Source: Alphaproteobacteria bacterium (lineage in GTDB: Bacteria; Pseudomonadota; Alphaproteobacteria; UBA7887). From it: a stretch of DNA of 14,863 nt. The notes under the pieces are model-generated. The model saw only the letters and a program-made list of their open reading frames with translations, did no database searches and was not told where the DNA came from. Shown here in pieces: positions 1 to 8,878 of this stretch. Numbering within the stretch: the first letter of the stretch is position 1; each line of letters opens with the position of its first letter. The DNA lies in the NCBI GenBank assembly GCA_028289725.1, contig JANQOH010000369.1, positions 1-14,863 of the forward strand, written 5' to 3'. Position numbers and translations under genes: made by a program.

Positions 1-375
1 ATCAGAGCGCAACAGTCGCTCCGGTGCCGCGTACAACAAACGGAGCCGGCCAGCCCGAGCCGCATCGGCGACCCGTCGGTTTTCGTCGGGCGGATTTGCG
101 GAGTTGGGGGCGCCCGCTTCGGTGCCGAACGCGCGAAGCTGCGCCACTTGGTCCCGCATCAGCGCGATCAGCGGCGTAACAACGACCGTGGGCCGGTCGA
201 CGACCAGCGCCGGCAGTTGGTAACATAGCGACTTGCCGCTGCCGGTCGGCATGACCGCGAGCACGTCTTGGCCAGCCAGCAAGGCTTCGACAATGTCTGC
301 TTGACCCGGCCGAAAATCCGCGAACCCGAACACATCGTTCAAGAGCGTCCGTGCGCGCGCCAGGTCGTTGGTCAT
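1..375 (-). CDS. recQ: ATP-dependent DNA helicase RecQ, N-terminal part (cut by window edge)
   Basis: RecQ-family 3'-5' DNA helicase used in recombination and replication-fork repair. Only the first 125 residues are inside the window; the reading frame runs off position 1 without a stop. Visible motifs: the RecQ-specific FRPGQ box at residues 21-25, Walker A MPTGSGKS at 42-49 followed by LCYQLPAL, motif Ia TPLIALMRDQV at 67-77, and LLYAAPERLL at 113-122. The DEAH box, second RecA-like domain, zinc/RQC domain and HRDC domain would lie beyond the edge. The ATG at 375 is well supported because an in-frame TGA sits three codons upstream (382-384). The ribosome site is weak (GGATGAAG). It lies downstream of the fad operon on the same strand but behind a strong terminator, so it probably uses its own promoter. 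Confidence 0.93.
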   Translation of the reverse strand, partial: MTNDLARARTLLNDVFGFADFRPGQADIVEALLAGQDVLAVMPTGSGKSLCYQLPALVVDRPTVVVTPLIALMRDQVAQLRAFGTEAGAPNSANPPDENRRVADAARAGRLRLLYAAPERLLRSD

Positions 376-387
376 GCGGCTTCATCC

Positions 388-428
388 AGGCAAAAGAAAG
401 ACCCGCGACGAATACCACGTCGCGGGTC
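388..428 (-). terminator. Rho-independent terminator of the fadB-thiolase operon
   Basis: A perfect 11-bp inverted repeat, GACCCGCGACG (400-410) and CGTCGCGGGTC (418-428), encloses a 7-base loop. Read on the minus strand, the stem is followed at once by the T-rich tract CTTTCTTTTG (399-390). It begins 30 bases after the thiolase stop codon and ends before the recQ start. On the plus strand no T run directly follows the stem, so it acts for minus-strand transcription. Confidence 0.85.
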
Positions 429-457
429 CCAATGACTCGATTTTATTGCTTGAACGA

Positions 458-1642
458 CTAGTGCACCTCGAACAGACCGGCGGCCCCCATGCCGCCGCCG
501 ATGCACATGGTGACCACGACATTCTTAGCGCCGCGCCGCTTGCCTTCGATCAACGCATGACCGGTCAATCGCGCGCCCGACATGCCGTAAGGATGACCGA
601 TCGAAATTGCGCCGCCGTCGACGTTCAGATTCTCGTTCGGAATGCCGAGTTTGTCGCGGCTGTACAACACTTGCACGGCGAACGCCTCGTTGAGTTCCCA
701 CAGATCGATATCGTCCATCGTGAGACCTTGGCGTTCGAGAAGGCGCGGCACCGCATAGATCGGGCCAATACCCATTTCGTCTGGCTCGAGCGCCGCGACC
801 GTAAAACCGCGGAATGTGCCGAGGGTTTCCAGACCACGTTGTTCGGCGAGCTTGCCATCCATCACAACACACGCCGAAGCGCCGTCCGATAATTGGCTCG
901 CATTGCCGGCGGTGATGAACGCGTCTTCGCCCATCACGGGGTCTAATCCGGCTAACCCTTCGAGCGTGGTGCTCGGACGATTGCCTTCATCCCGCTCAAG
1001 CGTCACCGTCTGCTCGGAAATCTCGCCGGTTTCCTTATCCTTGACGAGCTTCACCGTTTCCATCGGCACGATTTCGTCGTCAAATTTGCCGGCCTGCTGG
1101 GCGGCCGCGGTCCGCATTTGGCTCTGCAAGCCGTATTCGTCCTGCTGTTCGCGCGAAATGCTGTAGCGCTTCGACACCACCTCAGCCGTCTGAATCATCG
1201 AGTAGTAGATTTCGGGCTTATTCTCGTCGAGCCAGGCGTCATGGGCCCGGTAACTGTTCTGGTTCTCATTCTGAACCAGGCTGATCGACTCCATGCCGCC
1301 CGCGACCATGACCGGCACGTTGTCGACAATGACGCGCTGGGCCGCCATGGCGATGGTTTGCAAGCCCGACGAGCAGAAGCGATTGACCGTGGCGCCCGAT
1401 GTGGTGATCGGTAGACCGGCACGGAGCGCGCTTTGGCGCGCAATATTGCCGCCCGTCGCGCCTTCCGGCATCGCGCAGCCCATCAGCACGTCTTCGACCT
1501 CGCCTGGATCGACCTTGGCGCGTTCGACCGCATGCTTGATCACATGGCCACCCATCTCGGCGCCATGAGTGTTATTGAACGCGCCGCGATAGGCCTTGCC
1601 GATCGGGGTACGCGCGGTGGAAACGATGACAGCCTCTCGCAT
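458..1642 (-). CDS. fadA: Acetyl-CoA acyltransferase (thiolase)
   Basis: Thiolase catalysing CoA-dependent cleavage of 3-ketoacyl-CoA to acetyl-CoA plus a shortened acyl-CoA, the last step of beta-oxidation; the cytosolic reaction is reversible. The 394-residue length is normal for the family. All catalytic elements are present: nucleophilic Cys90 in VNRFCSSG, NEAF with Asn318, His350 in GHPYGMSGAR, and the second Cys380 in CIGGGMGAAG near the C terminus. The ATG at 1642 is preceded by AGGAGG about 8-10 bases upstream. It starts 33 bases after the stop of the multifunctional FadB-type gene, so the two form one fadB-fadA style operon ended by the terminator at 388-428. Whether it prefers long-chain 3-ketoacyl-CoA (FadA) or acetoacetyl-CoA cannot be decided from sequence alone; the partner gene favours FadA. 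Confidence 0.93.
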   Translation of the reverse strand: MREAVIVSTARTPIGKAYRGAFNNTHGAEMGGHVIKHAVERAKVDPGEVEDVLMGCAMPEGATGGNIARQSALRAGLPITTSGATVNRFCSSGLQTIAMAAQRVIVDNVPVMVAGGMESISLVQNENQNSYRAHDAWLDENKPEIYYSMIQTAEVVSKRYSISREQQDEYGLQSQMRTAAAQQAGKFDDEIVPMETVKLVKDKETGEISEQTVTLERDEGNRPSTTLEGLAGLDPVMGEDAFITAGNASQLSDGASACVVMDGKLAEQRGLETLGTFRGFTVAALEPDEMGIGPIYAVPRLLERQGLTMDDIDLWELNEAFAVQVLYSRDKLGIPNENLNVDGGAISIGHPYGMSGARLTGHALIEGKRRGAKNVVVTMCIGGGMGAAGLFEVH

Positions 1643-1675
1643 GGCTCAGAGCCTCCTGTTTGATGCCCGCTTGGC

Positions 1676-3781
<2,106 letters not shown>

Positions 3782-3813
3782 GAATCCTCCCATCGCTCCC
3801 AAAGGGGGCGTAT

Positions 3814-3833
3814 TGGCCGCACAAAAGCGGCCA
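3814..3833. promoter_or_regulatory. Palindrome upstream of the fadB-type gene (possible operator)
   Basis: TGGCCGC (3814-3820), loop ACAAAA, then GCGGCCA (3827-3833): a perfect 7-bp inverted repeat 33 bases before the chosen fadB start. On the minus strand it is not followed by a T run, so it is a poor terminator for the upstream dehydrogenase gene. A TTGACG box (3849-3844, minus) lies just upstream, so the palindrome would fall near the expected -10/start region. Fatty-acid genes are often controlled by TetR- or GntR-type repressors that bind such palindromes. An operator is inference; an RNA hairpin in the leader is the alternative. Confidence 0.35.
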
Positions 3834-3920
3834 CGCCGCGCCGCGTCAATCGTAAATCGCGAAAGGCTGGGTCACGCCTGCGTCACCATCCGCGCTGGCG
3901 TCGTGAGAAACGTCCCTGTC

Positions 3921-4808
3921 TTAGCCGGACACGCGACCTTTCCTCGCTTTCTGGAATTCGTAAATGCGCGTGAAATCGGTGCCAGGCATGGACTGCTTCA
4001 TACCGCGCAGCGTCTCGCCCACCGCGTGGCCAACTCGGTCACCTGTATCCGCCTTATCCGCCTCGGCGAGAAACAAATCGAGGTCTTTGCTTAACAGATC
4101 GATGGTGAAACCCGCGTCATAGGTGCCCGGAATGATGCGATTGGGATATTTGTCGCTCGACGCCGTGTTGCGGCCAGTCGCGACATTGATCACGTCGATC
4201 ATAGTCGTGAGATCGAGCCCGTGTGCTTCGCCGAACACCACGGCCTCGGTGGTCGCCGCCATCGCCGTGCCCGAGAGCATGTTGTTGAGCAATTTCATCA
4301 CCTGGCCCTGCCCCGCCTCCGGTCCGACGAGAAATCGGTTCTTCGCCATCACAGCCAACGCCGGGTCGAGACGGTCCGCCAAAGCCTTATCGCCAGCCAT
4401 CATCATCGCCAGCGTGCCTTTGGCCGCACCGGTCGTTCCGCCGCTCACCGGCGCATCGAGAAAGGCGATATTTGCGTCCGCCAAAAGTGCCTGCGCGCGC
4501 CGCGACGCCTCGGTCCCAATCGTGGAATGATCGACCACGGCCGTCACGGTCCGATCATCAACCGCCGCGATTTCACCGACCACCGCCTCGACCACGGGTC
4601 CATCTGGCAATGACAGCAACACGATTTCGCAAGCCGTCGCCAAGTCGGCCACCGAATTGCAAATCCGCGCGCCCTTTGGCGCCCGCGCCTCAGTGCCCGC
4701 CGCATCGTAAACCGCAAGCGCGTAGCCCGCATCGGCTAATCGGGAAGCCATCCGCCCGCCCATTTCGCCAAGCCCGATAAAGCCGAGTGAAATACGACTG
4801 TCGTTCAT
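3921..4808 (-). CDS. NAD(P)-dependent oxidoreductase, 3-hydroxyisobutyrate dehydrogenase family
   Basis: Beta-hydroxyacid dehydrogenase superfamily member (3-hydroxyisobutyrate, tartronate semialdehyde or related substrate). 295 residues from the ATG at 4808, the usual family length; an upstream in-frame ATG would add 40 residues that do not resemble the family and precede the Rossmann strand. Motifs in order: GFIGLGEMGG (9-18) nucleotide-binding loop; Asp35 at the end of strand 2, suggesting NAD+ rather than NADP+; substrate-binding DAPVSGG (118-124); GQVMKLLNN with the expected catalytic Lys172 and Asn176; and KDLDL at 241-245. The ribosome site is weak. It is followed by 139 bases before the fadB-type start, so shared transcription is possible but not shown. 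Valine degradation would fit next to beta-oxidation genes. Tartronate semialdehyde reductase is an alternative, given a hydroxypyruvate isomerase gene about 9 kb away. Confidence 0.88.
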   Translation of the reverse strand: MNDSRISLGFIGLGEMGGRMASRLADAGYALAVYDAAGTEARAPKGARICNSVADLATACEIVLLSLPDGPVVEAVVGEIAAVDDRTVTAVVDHSTIGTEASRRAQALLADANIAFLDAPVSGGTTGAAKGTLAMMMAGDKALADRLDPALAVMAKNRFLVGPEAGQGQVMKLLNNMLSGTAMAATTEAVVFGEAHGLDLTTMIDVINVATGRNTASSDKYPNRIIPGTYDAGFTIDLLSKDLDLFLAEADKADTGDRVGHAVGETLRGMKQSMPGTDFTRIYEFQKARKGRVSG

Positions 4809-5054
4809 GCCCGTTCTCGCTATTGGACCAGTGTCAAACCGAGCGAGGGAACCTATCAGAGATCGATGCCAAAGGTAGCCGCTGCATTTTTGCGAAAACG
4901 AAAAGATTCGATGCGAATTCACCGCCACATTCTGATCGAAAAATGCGAGTTGAACTCTATTTTACAATTTATACGTGCTCTCTGTGCAAATAAATCATAC
5001 GTGAATTAGAAGCAGATCTACGCATATTTTGCCTTCCTTTACGGAGCAATTGGA
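4809..5054. other. AT-rich intergenic region with a 7-bp direct repeat
   Basis: Longest gene-free stretch (246 bases), separating the leftward dehydrogenase from the rightward membrane-protein gene. From about 4870 it becomes clearly richer in A and T than the flanking genes. ATACGTG occurs twice in the same orientation (4971-4977 and 4997-5003), 26 bases apart, about 50-80 bases before the membrane-protein start. TTGAAC at 4950-4955 and TTTACA at 4961-4966 resemble -35 boxes but no convincing -10 follows at the right distance. An open frame at 4787-4993 (plus) overlaps the dehydrogenase start and has no recognisable features; I do not call it a gene. Confidence 0.5.
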
Positions 5055-5510
5055 ATGTTCATTAAGCTCTTTAATTTTTATCCAAAGCGGAATTTTGGCG
5101 GCGGGATTCTGTTTTATTTCGGTCACTTACTAATATTCTATCTTCTTATGATCGCAATGTATGCGATTTGGTCGATCTTTTTCGGCCCGAGTCTTCCGCC
5201 GATGTCGGCTGGAACCGGGACAGTCGAAGCCTTCACACAAGGCCAAGACCACGGCCAGTCATTCCTTGAAGCGAACAAAATAACAATTATGTTTATTGCA
5301 ACAATTTATTCGATTTTGATAAGCATACTCATCTGCATATTTAAATCCCTTCCCTTCTATTTTTATTTTCTTGCTCCACTAACTGCTTTGCTCGCGATTG
5401 CTTTCGGCTTCATCGCAGGCATGATCCCCTCAGTATATCTCATCACAAGACAGCCAGCCGAAAGGGACTACAGCCCCGAGCACGAGATCTACAACCTCGA
5501 CCGCTATTGA
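5055..5510 (+). CDS. Small multi-pass membrane protein of unknown family
   Basis: I do not recognise this 151-residue protein. It has three strongly hydrophobic segments: about residues 18-43, 75-97 and 100-129. A polar loop at about 47-74 contains MSAGTGTVEAFTQGQDHGQ, and a charged C-terminal tail (about 131-151) ends in EHEIYNLDRY. The N-terminal stretch is aromatic and basic (LFNFYPKRNFGGG). No signal-peptidase site or catalytic motif stands out. The ATG at 5055 has GGAG 8 bases upstream, supporting real translation. The gene is visibly AT-rich, with many TTT, ATT and TAT codons, unlike its neighbours, which suggests recent acquisition. It stands alone, with 244 bases before it and 135 after. 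Confidence 0.7.
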   Translation: MFIKLFNFYPKRNFGGGILFYFGHLLIFYLLMIAMYAIWSIFFGPSLPPMSAGTGTVEAFTQGQDHGQSFLEANKITIMFIATIYSILISILICIFKSLPFYFYFLAPLTALLAIAFGFIAGMIPSVYLITRQPAERDYSPEHEIYNLDRY

Positions 5511-5563
5511 ACGGCCAATTGTCGCCGCTTCATCGCGTGAACCAGCAACCAATGGAATGGGGA

Positions 5564-5591
5564 TTGTCAAACCGGGGATGTCCGGTATCGT
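5564..5591 (+). promoter_or_regulatory. Candidate sigma-70-type promoter for the MaoC-like gene
   Basis: TTGTCA (5564-5569), a 16-base spacer, then TATCGT (5586-5591). Matches to consensus are 5/6 and 4/6. It would give a leader of about 48 bases before the ATG at 5646. Almost the same pair, TTGTCG and TATCGT with a 17-base spacer, occurs before the SDR gene. Confidence 0.4.
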
Positions 5592-5645
5592 TCGCGCCAA
5601 CTTAGGCCAAGGCGCGGAGGCGTCGCAACGCGGGCGGAGGAAACC

Positions 5646-6113
5646 ATGCGGGTCATCGAGTCATTCGACGCCATGAAGGGGCTGACTGGCGAAGAAATCG
5701 GGGTGAGCGATTGGATCGAGGTGACCCAAGATCGGATCAATACGTTCGCCGAGGCGACGGGCGATTTCCAATGGATCCATGTCGATGAAGAGCGCGCGAA
5801 AAAGGAACTTCCGGGCGGTAAGTGCATTGCGCACGGCTACCTGACTTTGTCGCTGGTGCCGCAATTGATCTACTCGATCTACAAGATCGAGGGCGTCGCC
5901 CACGGGCTCAATTATGGCAGCAACAAGATCCGCTTTACCGCACCGGTGCCCGCCGGCAGCCGCGTCCGCGCGCGCTATAAATTGATGAAGACCGAGGACG
6001 TCAGGAACCATGGCCTGCGCTTGACCGGCGAAGTCACCATGGAAATGGAGGGCTCGGAGCGCCCCGCTTGCGTCGCCGAAGTCATGAGCGTGGTCTATCC
6101 CGAAGCGGCTTGA
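5646..6113 (+). CDS. MaoC-like / NodN-like hot-dog dehydratase
   Basis: 155-residue single hot-dog protein of the MaoC dehydratase group, which hydrates or dehydrates (R)-3-hydroxyacyl-CoA or related thioesters. The hydratase signature is FAEATGDFQWIHVDEE (34-49), with the expected catalytic pair Asp40 and His45. It is followed by IAHGYLTLSL (61-70) and LNYGSNKIRFTAPVPAGS, a pattern I associate with the NodN-like subgroup. Length is normal for single-domain members. GGAGG lies 6 bases before the ATG. It is a lone rightward gene converging on the dimethylargininase-like gene 34 bases away. It could feed (R)-hydroxyacyl-CoA to or from beta-oxidation; the true substrate is unknown. Confidence 0.9.
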   Translation: MRVIESFDAMKGLTGEEIGVSDWIEVTQDRINTFAEATGDFQWIHVDEERAKKELPGGKCIAHGYLTLSLVPQLIYSIYKIEGVAHGLNYGSNKIRFTAPVPAGSRVRARYKLMKTEDVRNHGLRLTGEVTMEMEGSERPACVAEVMSVVYPEAA

Positions 6114-6147
6114 CTGGTTGTCCTAACGCATCGGCGGTACACGTCGG

Positions 6148-7008
6148 TCAGCCGCGCGCGAGTGGCATCGTCAGACAGGTCGGCCCACCGCAGCCCTTGA
6201 TCGAGATTTCCCGTCCGTCATAAACGCGAACATCGCACCCGGCGGCTTCTAGGCGCTTTTGCGTGGCCGGGTTGCCGGCCAGCATGACGACCTTCCGCGG
6301 CCCCAATGCGAGCACGTTGCAACCCAAAGTCTCGAACTCCTCGGGCGGCACTTCAACGAGGGTAAGTCCCTGGTCGACGAGCCATTCGCGAAACGATGTC
6401 GGCATCAGAGGCGCAAAGATTAATGCCAGGTCCCGGTCCAACGGGCTCACAATTGACATGAGATGGAACACTTGTGCCGGCCCGCCGTGACGTGGCAGCT
6501 GCACCGTTTCCACGTGGACGCGCGGACCGAGAATCTCCATAAGTTGGCTCACGCCTGCGGCATTGGTCCGATGACCGAGTCCCACCGCACACTTTGTCTC
6601 GTCGATCCAAACCAGATCGCCGCCCTCAAGACGGCCCGCACCCGAAATCGAACCGGCGACTGACAGGTCCATCGCTTGCAGATGGTCGGCGTTGGCACCG
6701 GCTTCGGCCATTCGCTCGGGCTTCGACATGTTGCAAATGACAAGGCCGTTCGACGACATGATGCAGGGATCGCGCACGTAGATGCCGTCCAGACCGAGGC
6801 CCGTGGCGTCGGGCAAGAACTCGATCCGTGCGCCGGACTCTTCAATCACTTGTGCAAAGGCATCGTACTCGACACAAGCACGTTCGAAATCGACCGCGTC
6901 GGCATATCCGAACGGGCGCCACTGATCTTCGATTTGGCTGGGACCACCGAATGCTGCACGGGCGTGGCGCAGAGCAACCCGCTTCAGCGTGCCATACTCG
7001 TTACGCAT
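6148..7008 (-). CDS. Dimethylarginine dimethylaminohydrolase-like / amidinotransferase-fold hydrolase
   Basis: 286-residue guanidine-modifying enzyme of the pentein fold. Dimethylargininases convert N-omega-methylated arginines to citrulline plus methylamines; relatives include arginine deiminase and amidinotransferases. Expected catalytic elements are all visible: Asp80 in YVRDPC, LEGGDL at 127-132, Arg147 in GHRTNAAGV, His182 in QVFHLMS and nucleophilic Cys278 in GGPTCLTMPL close to the C terminus. Length fits dimethylargininases (about 250-290) rather than the longer arginine deiminases (about 400). The ribosome site at the 7008 ATG is weak. It starts 28 bases after the stop of the SDR gene, so the two are probably cotranscribed. 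Substrate assignment within the fold is inferred from length and motif pattern. Confidence 0.87.
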   Translation of the reverse strand: MRNEYGTLKRVALRHARAAFGGPSQIEDQWRPFGYADAVDFERACVEYDAFAQVIEESGARIEFLPDATGLGLDGIYVRDPCIMSSNGLVICNMSKPERMAEAGANADHLQAMDLSVAGSISGAGRLEGGDLVWIDETKCAVGLGHRTNAAGVSQLMEILGPRVHVETVQLPRHGGPAQVFHLMSIVSPLDRDLALIFAPLMPTSFREWLVDQGLTLVEVPPEEFETLGCNVLALGPRKVVMLAGNPATQKRLEAAGCDVRVYDGREISIKGCGGPTCLTMPLARG

Positions 7009-7036
7009 GACGGTCTCGCCCCAGCCGCAGTGGCAG

Positions 7037-7813
7037 TCACATCGCCGTTATGCCGCCGTCGACGACAAATTCAGTGCCGGTCATGAATTTGGATTCCTCT
7101 GAAGCGAGGTAGACCACCGCCCAGGCGATGTCGTCCGGCGCGCCGAGGTGGCCGAGCGGAATTTGACGTTCCAACTTTGCCTTCATCTTGTCCGGATCCG
7201 GGGCGTTTTGGTACATCGCCTGCACCATCGGCGTGTCGATGAAGGTTGGGTGCACCGAATTGCAGCGAATTTTGTAACCCTTGCGTGCGCAATGAAGCGC
7301 CACGGACTTGGTAAGCAGGCGGACGGCACCCTTGCTCGCATTGTACGCGGCCAAATTGTGCCCGCCGATTAGCCCTGCGACCGAGGAAATGTTGATAATG
7401 GAGCCGCCGCTCCCCTCCTCGCGCGAGGTCTGTTTGATCGTCGCGACACCATATTTGCAGCCCAAAAATACGCCGTCGGAGTTGACGGCCTGCACGCGTT
7501 GCCAATCGGCATACGACGTCTCTTCGATATCGCCCATGGTGCCGATGCCCGCGCCGTTCACCAGGGCGTCCAGCCGGCCATGGCGGGTCAGCACAACTTC
7601 GATGACGGCTTGCCAACCGGCTTCGTGGGTCACGTCATGATCGAGAAAAAGAACATCGCCGCCTATTTCCTCGGCGGTGGCTTCGCCAAGCTCGGCGTTG
7701 ATATCGGTGATCACCACCCGCGCACCTTCTTCGATCATGCGGCGGGCTGACTCTTTGCCAAGCCCCGATGCGCCGCCCGTGATCAACGCGACCTTGTTAT
7801 TGAGACGACCCAT
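7037..7813 (-). CDS. Short-chain dehydrogenase/reductase (classical SDR)
   Basis: 258-residue classical SDR oxidising a secondary alcohol or reducing a ketone. Visible: TGGASGLG cofactor loop (12-19); Asp37 after strand 2, indicating NAD+ preference; NGAG (86-89); Asn111; catalytic Ser144 in NISSVAG; and YNASK giving Tyr157 and Lys161, with the standard 13-residue Ser-Tyr step. The C-terminal DGG (252-254) is also typical. The ATG at 7813 is chosen because GGGAG lies 8 bases upstream; an in-frame ATG 78 bases earlier adds residues absent from classical SDRs. It is divergent from the haloalkane dehalogenase gene across 114 bases. A dehalogenase product is an alcohol that such an enzyme could oxidise, as LinC does after LinB in lindane breakdown; here the link rests on position only. 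Confidence 0.92.
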   Translation of the reverse strand: MGRLNNKVALITGGASGLGKESARRMIEEGARVVITDINAELGEATAEEIGGDVLFLDHDVTHEAGWQAVIEVVLTRHGRLDALVNGAGIGTMGDIEETSYADWQRVQAVNSDGVFLGCKYGVATIKQTSREEGSGGSIINISSVAGLIGGHNLAAYNASKGAVRLLTKSVALHCARKGYKIRCNSVHPTFIDTPMVQAMYQNAPDPDKMKAKLERQIPLGHLGAPDDIAWAVVYLASEESKFMTGTEFVVDGGITAM

Positions 7814-7862
7814 CGCCCAATCTCCCGTGCCAACCCGGTTTACCCATTCCAAAATCCGCGCG

Positions 7863-7891
7863 ACGATAACGACCGCTTCGCGCGCCGACAA
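7863..7891 (-). promoter_or_regulatory. Candidate sigma-70-type promoter for the SDR-dimethylargininase pair
   Basis: On the minus strand TTGTCG (7891-7886), a 17-base spacer, then TATCGT (7868-7863). It would give a leader of about 43 bases before the ATG at 7813. It lies in the divergent region shared with the dehalogenase gene, so it may overlap regulatory sites for that gene. Matches are 4-5 of 6 and not decisive. Confidence 0.4.
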
Positions 7892-7927
7892 CTGCGCCCA
7901 AAATTATGAACCAGCCCGAGGACGACC

Positions 7928-8815
7928 ATGACAAATCAAACGCCATCCGCCGCCGACCCGCACCCCCGGAAACGCGTCGACGTCCTCGATTCAGAGATGG
8001 CCTATGTCGATACGGGCCAAGCCGACGGTCGACCGATCGTCTTTCTGCATGGCAATCCAACCTCATCCTATCTCTGGCGCAACGTGATCCCGCATTTGAC
8101 TGATCGCGGCCGGTGTCTAGCGCCCGATCTGATCGGCATGGGCGACTCCGGCGTCTCGACCAACGGCGAATATCGCTTTGTCGATCACGCACGGTATCTC
8201 GACGCTTGGTTCGATGCCTTGGATATACGCGATGCCGTGCTGGTGATTCACGATTGGGGCTCCGCGCTCGGATTTCATTGGGCACATCGCAATCAGGATC
8301 GCGTTGCCGCGATCGCGTATATGGAAGCACTGGTTAGGCCCATATCTTGGGATGAATGGCCCGAGGAGATCCGGGGTGTCTTCCAAGCCCTGCGTTCGCC
8401 GGGCGGCGAAGAAATGGTCTTGGAAAAGAACATCTTCGTCGATCGCATCCTGCCCAATGCCATCTTGCGAGGACTGACCGACGAAGAAATGGCGGTTTAT
8501 CGCAAGCGCTTCGTCGAACCCGGTGAATCGCGGCGCCCGACGCTCACCTGGCCACGCCAAATCCCGATCGACGGCGAGCCGCCCGATGTGGTCGCGATCG
8601 CCGACGCTTATTCCGAGTGGCTCAGCCAAAGCGACATGCCGAAGCTATTCATCAACGCCGACCCCGGCGCCATCCTGGTTGGCGCCCAGCGCGAATTCTG
8701 CCGCGCCTGGCCGAACCAGACCGAAGTGACGGTCAAGGGCAGCCACTTCATCCAAGAAGACTCGCCGGACGAAATCGGCGCAGCGGTCGGCGACCTAGTC
8801 GACCGCATCTCCTGA
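7928..8815 (+). CDS. Haloalkane dehalogenase, subfamily II (LinB/DhaA-like)
   Basis: Alpha/beta-hydrolase replacing a carbon-bound halogen with hydroxyl, giving an alcohol, halide and proton without cofactor. 295 residues, essentially the length of LinB. Key residues are in the expected places: HGNPTSSYLW (41-50) with halide-binding Asn43; VIHDWGSALGF with nucleophile Asp109 and halide-binding Trp110; acid Glu133 in YMEALVRP, which defines the Asp-His-Glu triad of subfamily II; LFINADPGAIL (240-250); and base His273 in GSHFIQEDSPDEIG. GAGG lies 6 bases before the ATG. The gene is first in a rightward run, 63 bases ahead of the split nitrile/thiocyanate hydrolase genes, and divergent from an SDR. 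Epoxide hydrolase and haloacetate dehalogenase relatives are less likely because they lack this Asn/Trp/Glu combination. The natural substrate is unknown. Confidence 0.93.
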   Translation: MTNQTPSAADPHPRKRVDVLDSEMAYVDTGQADGRPIVFLHGNPTSSYLWRNVIPHLTDRGRCLAPDLIGMGDSGVSTNGEYRFVDHARYLDAWFDALDIRDAVLVIHDWGSALGFHWAHRNQDRVAAIAYMEALVRPISWDEWPEEIRGVFQALRSPGGEEMVLEKNIFVDRILPNAILRGLTDEEMAVYRKRFVEPGESRRPTLTWPRQIPIDGEPPDVVAIADAYSEWLSQSDMPKLFINADPGAILVGAQREFCRAWPNQTEVTVKGSHFIQEDSPDEIGAAVGDLVDRIS

Positions 8816-8878
8816 CCCGCCCTTGCAAACGTTTTATCGGCGCGCACAATGAGCGTCTAGCCGAAGGAATTGGGATCT

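Noticed and set aside
2..418. Minus-strand open frame overlapping the recQ start
   Set aside because: It is out of frame with the clear RecQ motifs and runs through the terminator hairpin; the true frame starts at 375.
4832..4837. Perfect TTGACA box on the minus strand upstream of the 3-hydroxyisobutyrate dehydrogenase-family gene
   Set aside because: No -10 box at 15-19 bases: the position falls on GC-rich sequence over the start codon.
4787..4993. 68-codon plus-strand frame in the AT-rich intergenic region, with Cys residues at both ends
   Set aside because: It begins inside the dehydrogenase gene, has no ribosome site and shows no domain; the Cys residues are not in a known binding pattern.
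8117..8629. 170-codon minus-strand frame opposite the dehalogenase gene
   Set aside because: Shadow of the dehalogenase codons; no start signal or domain.
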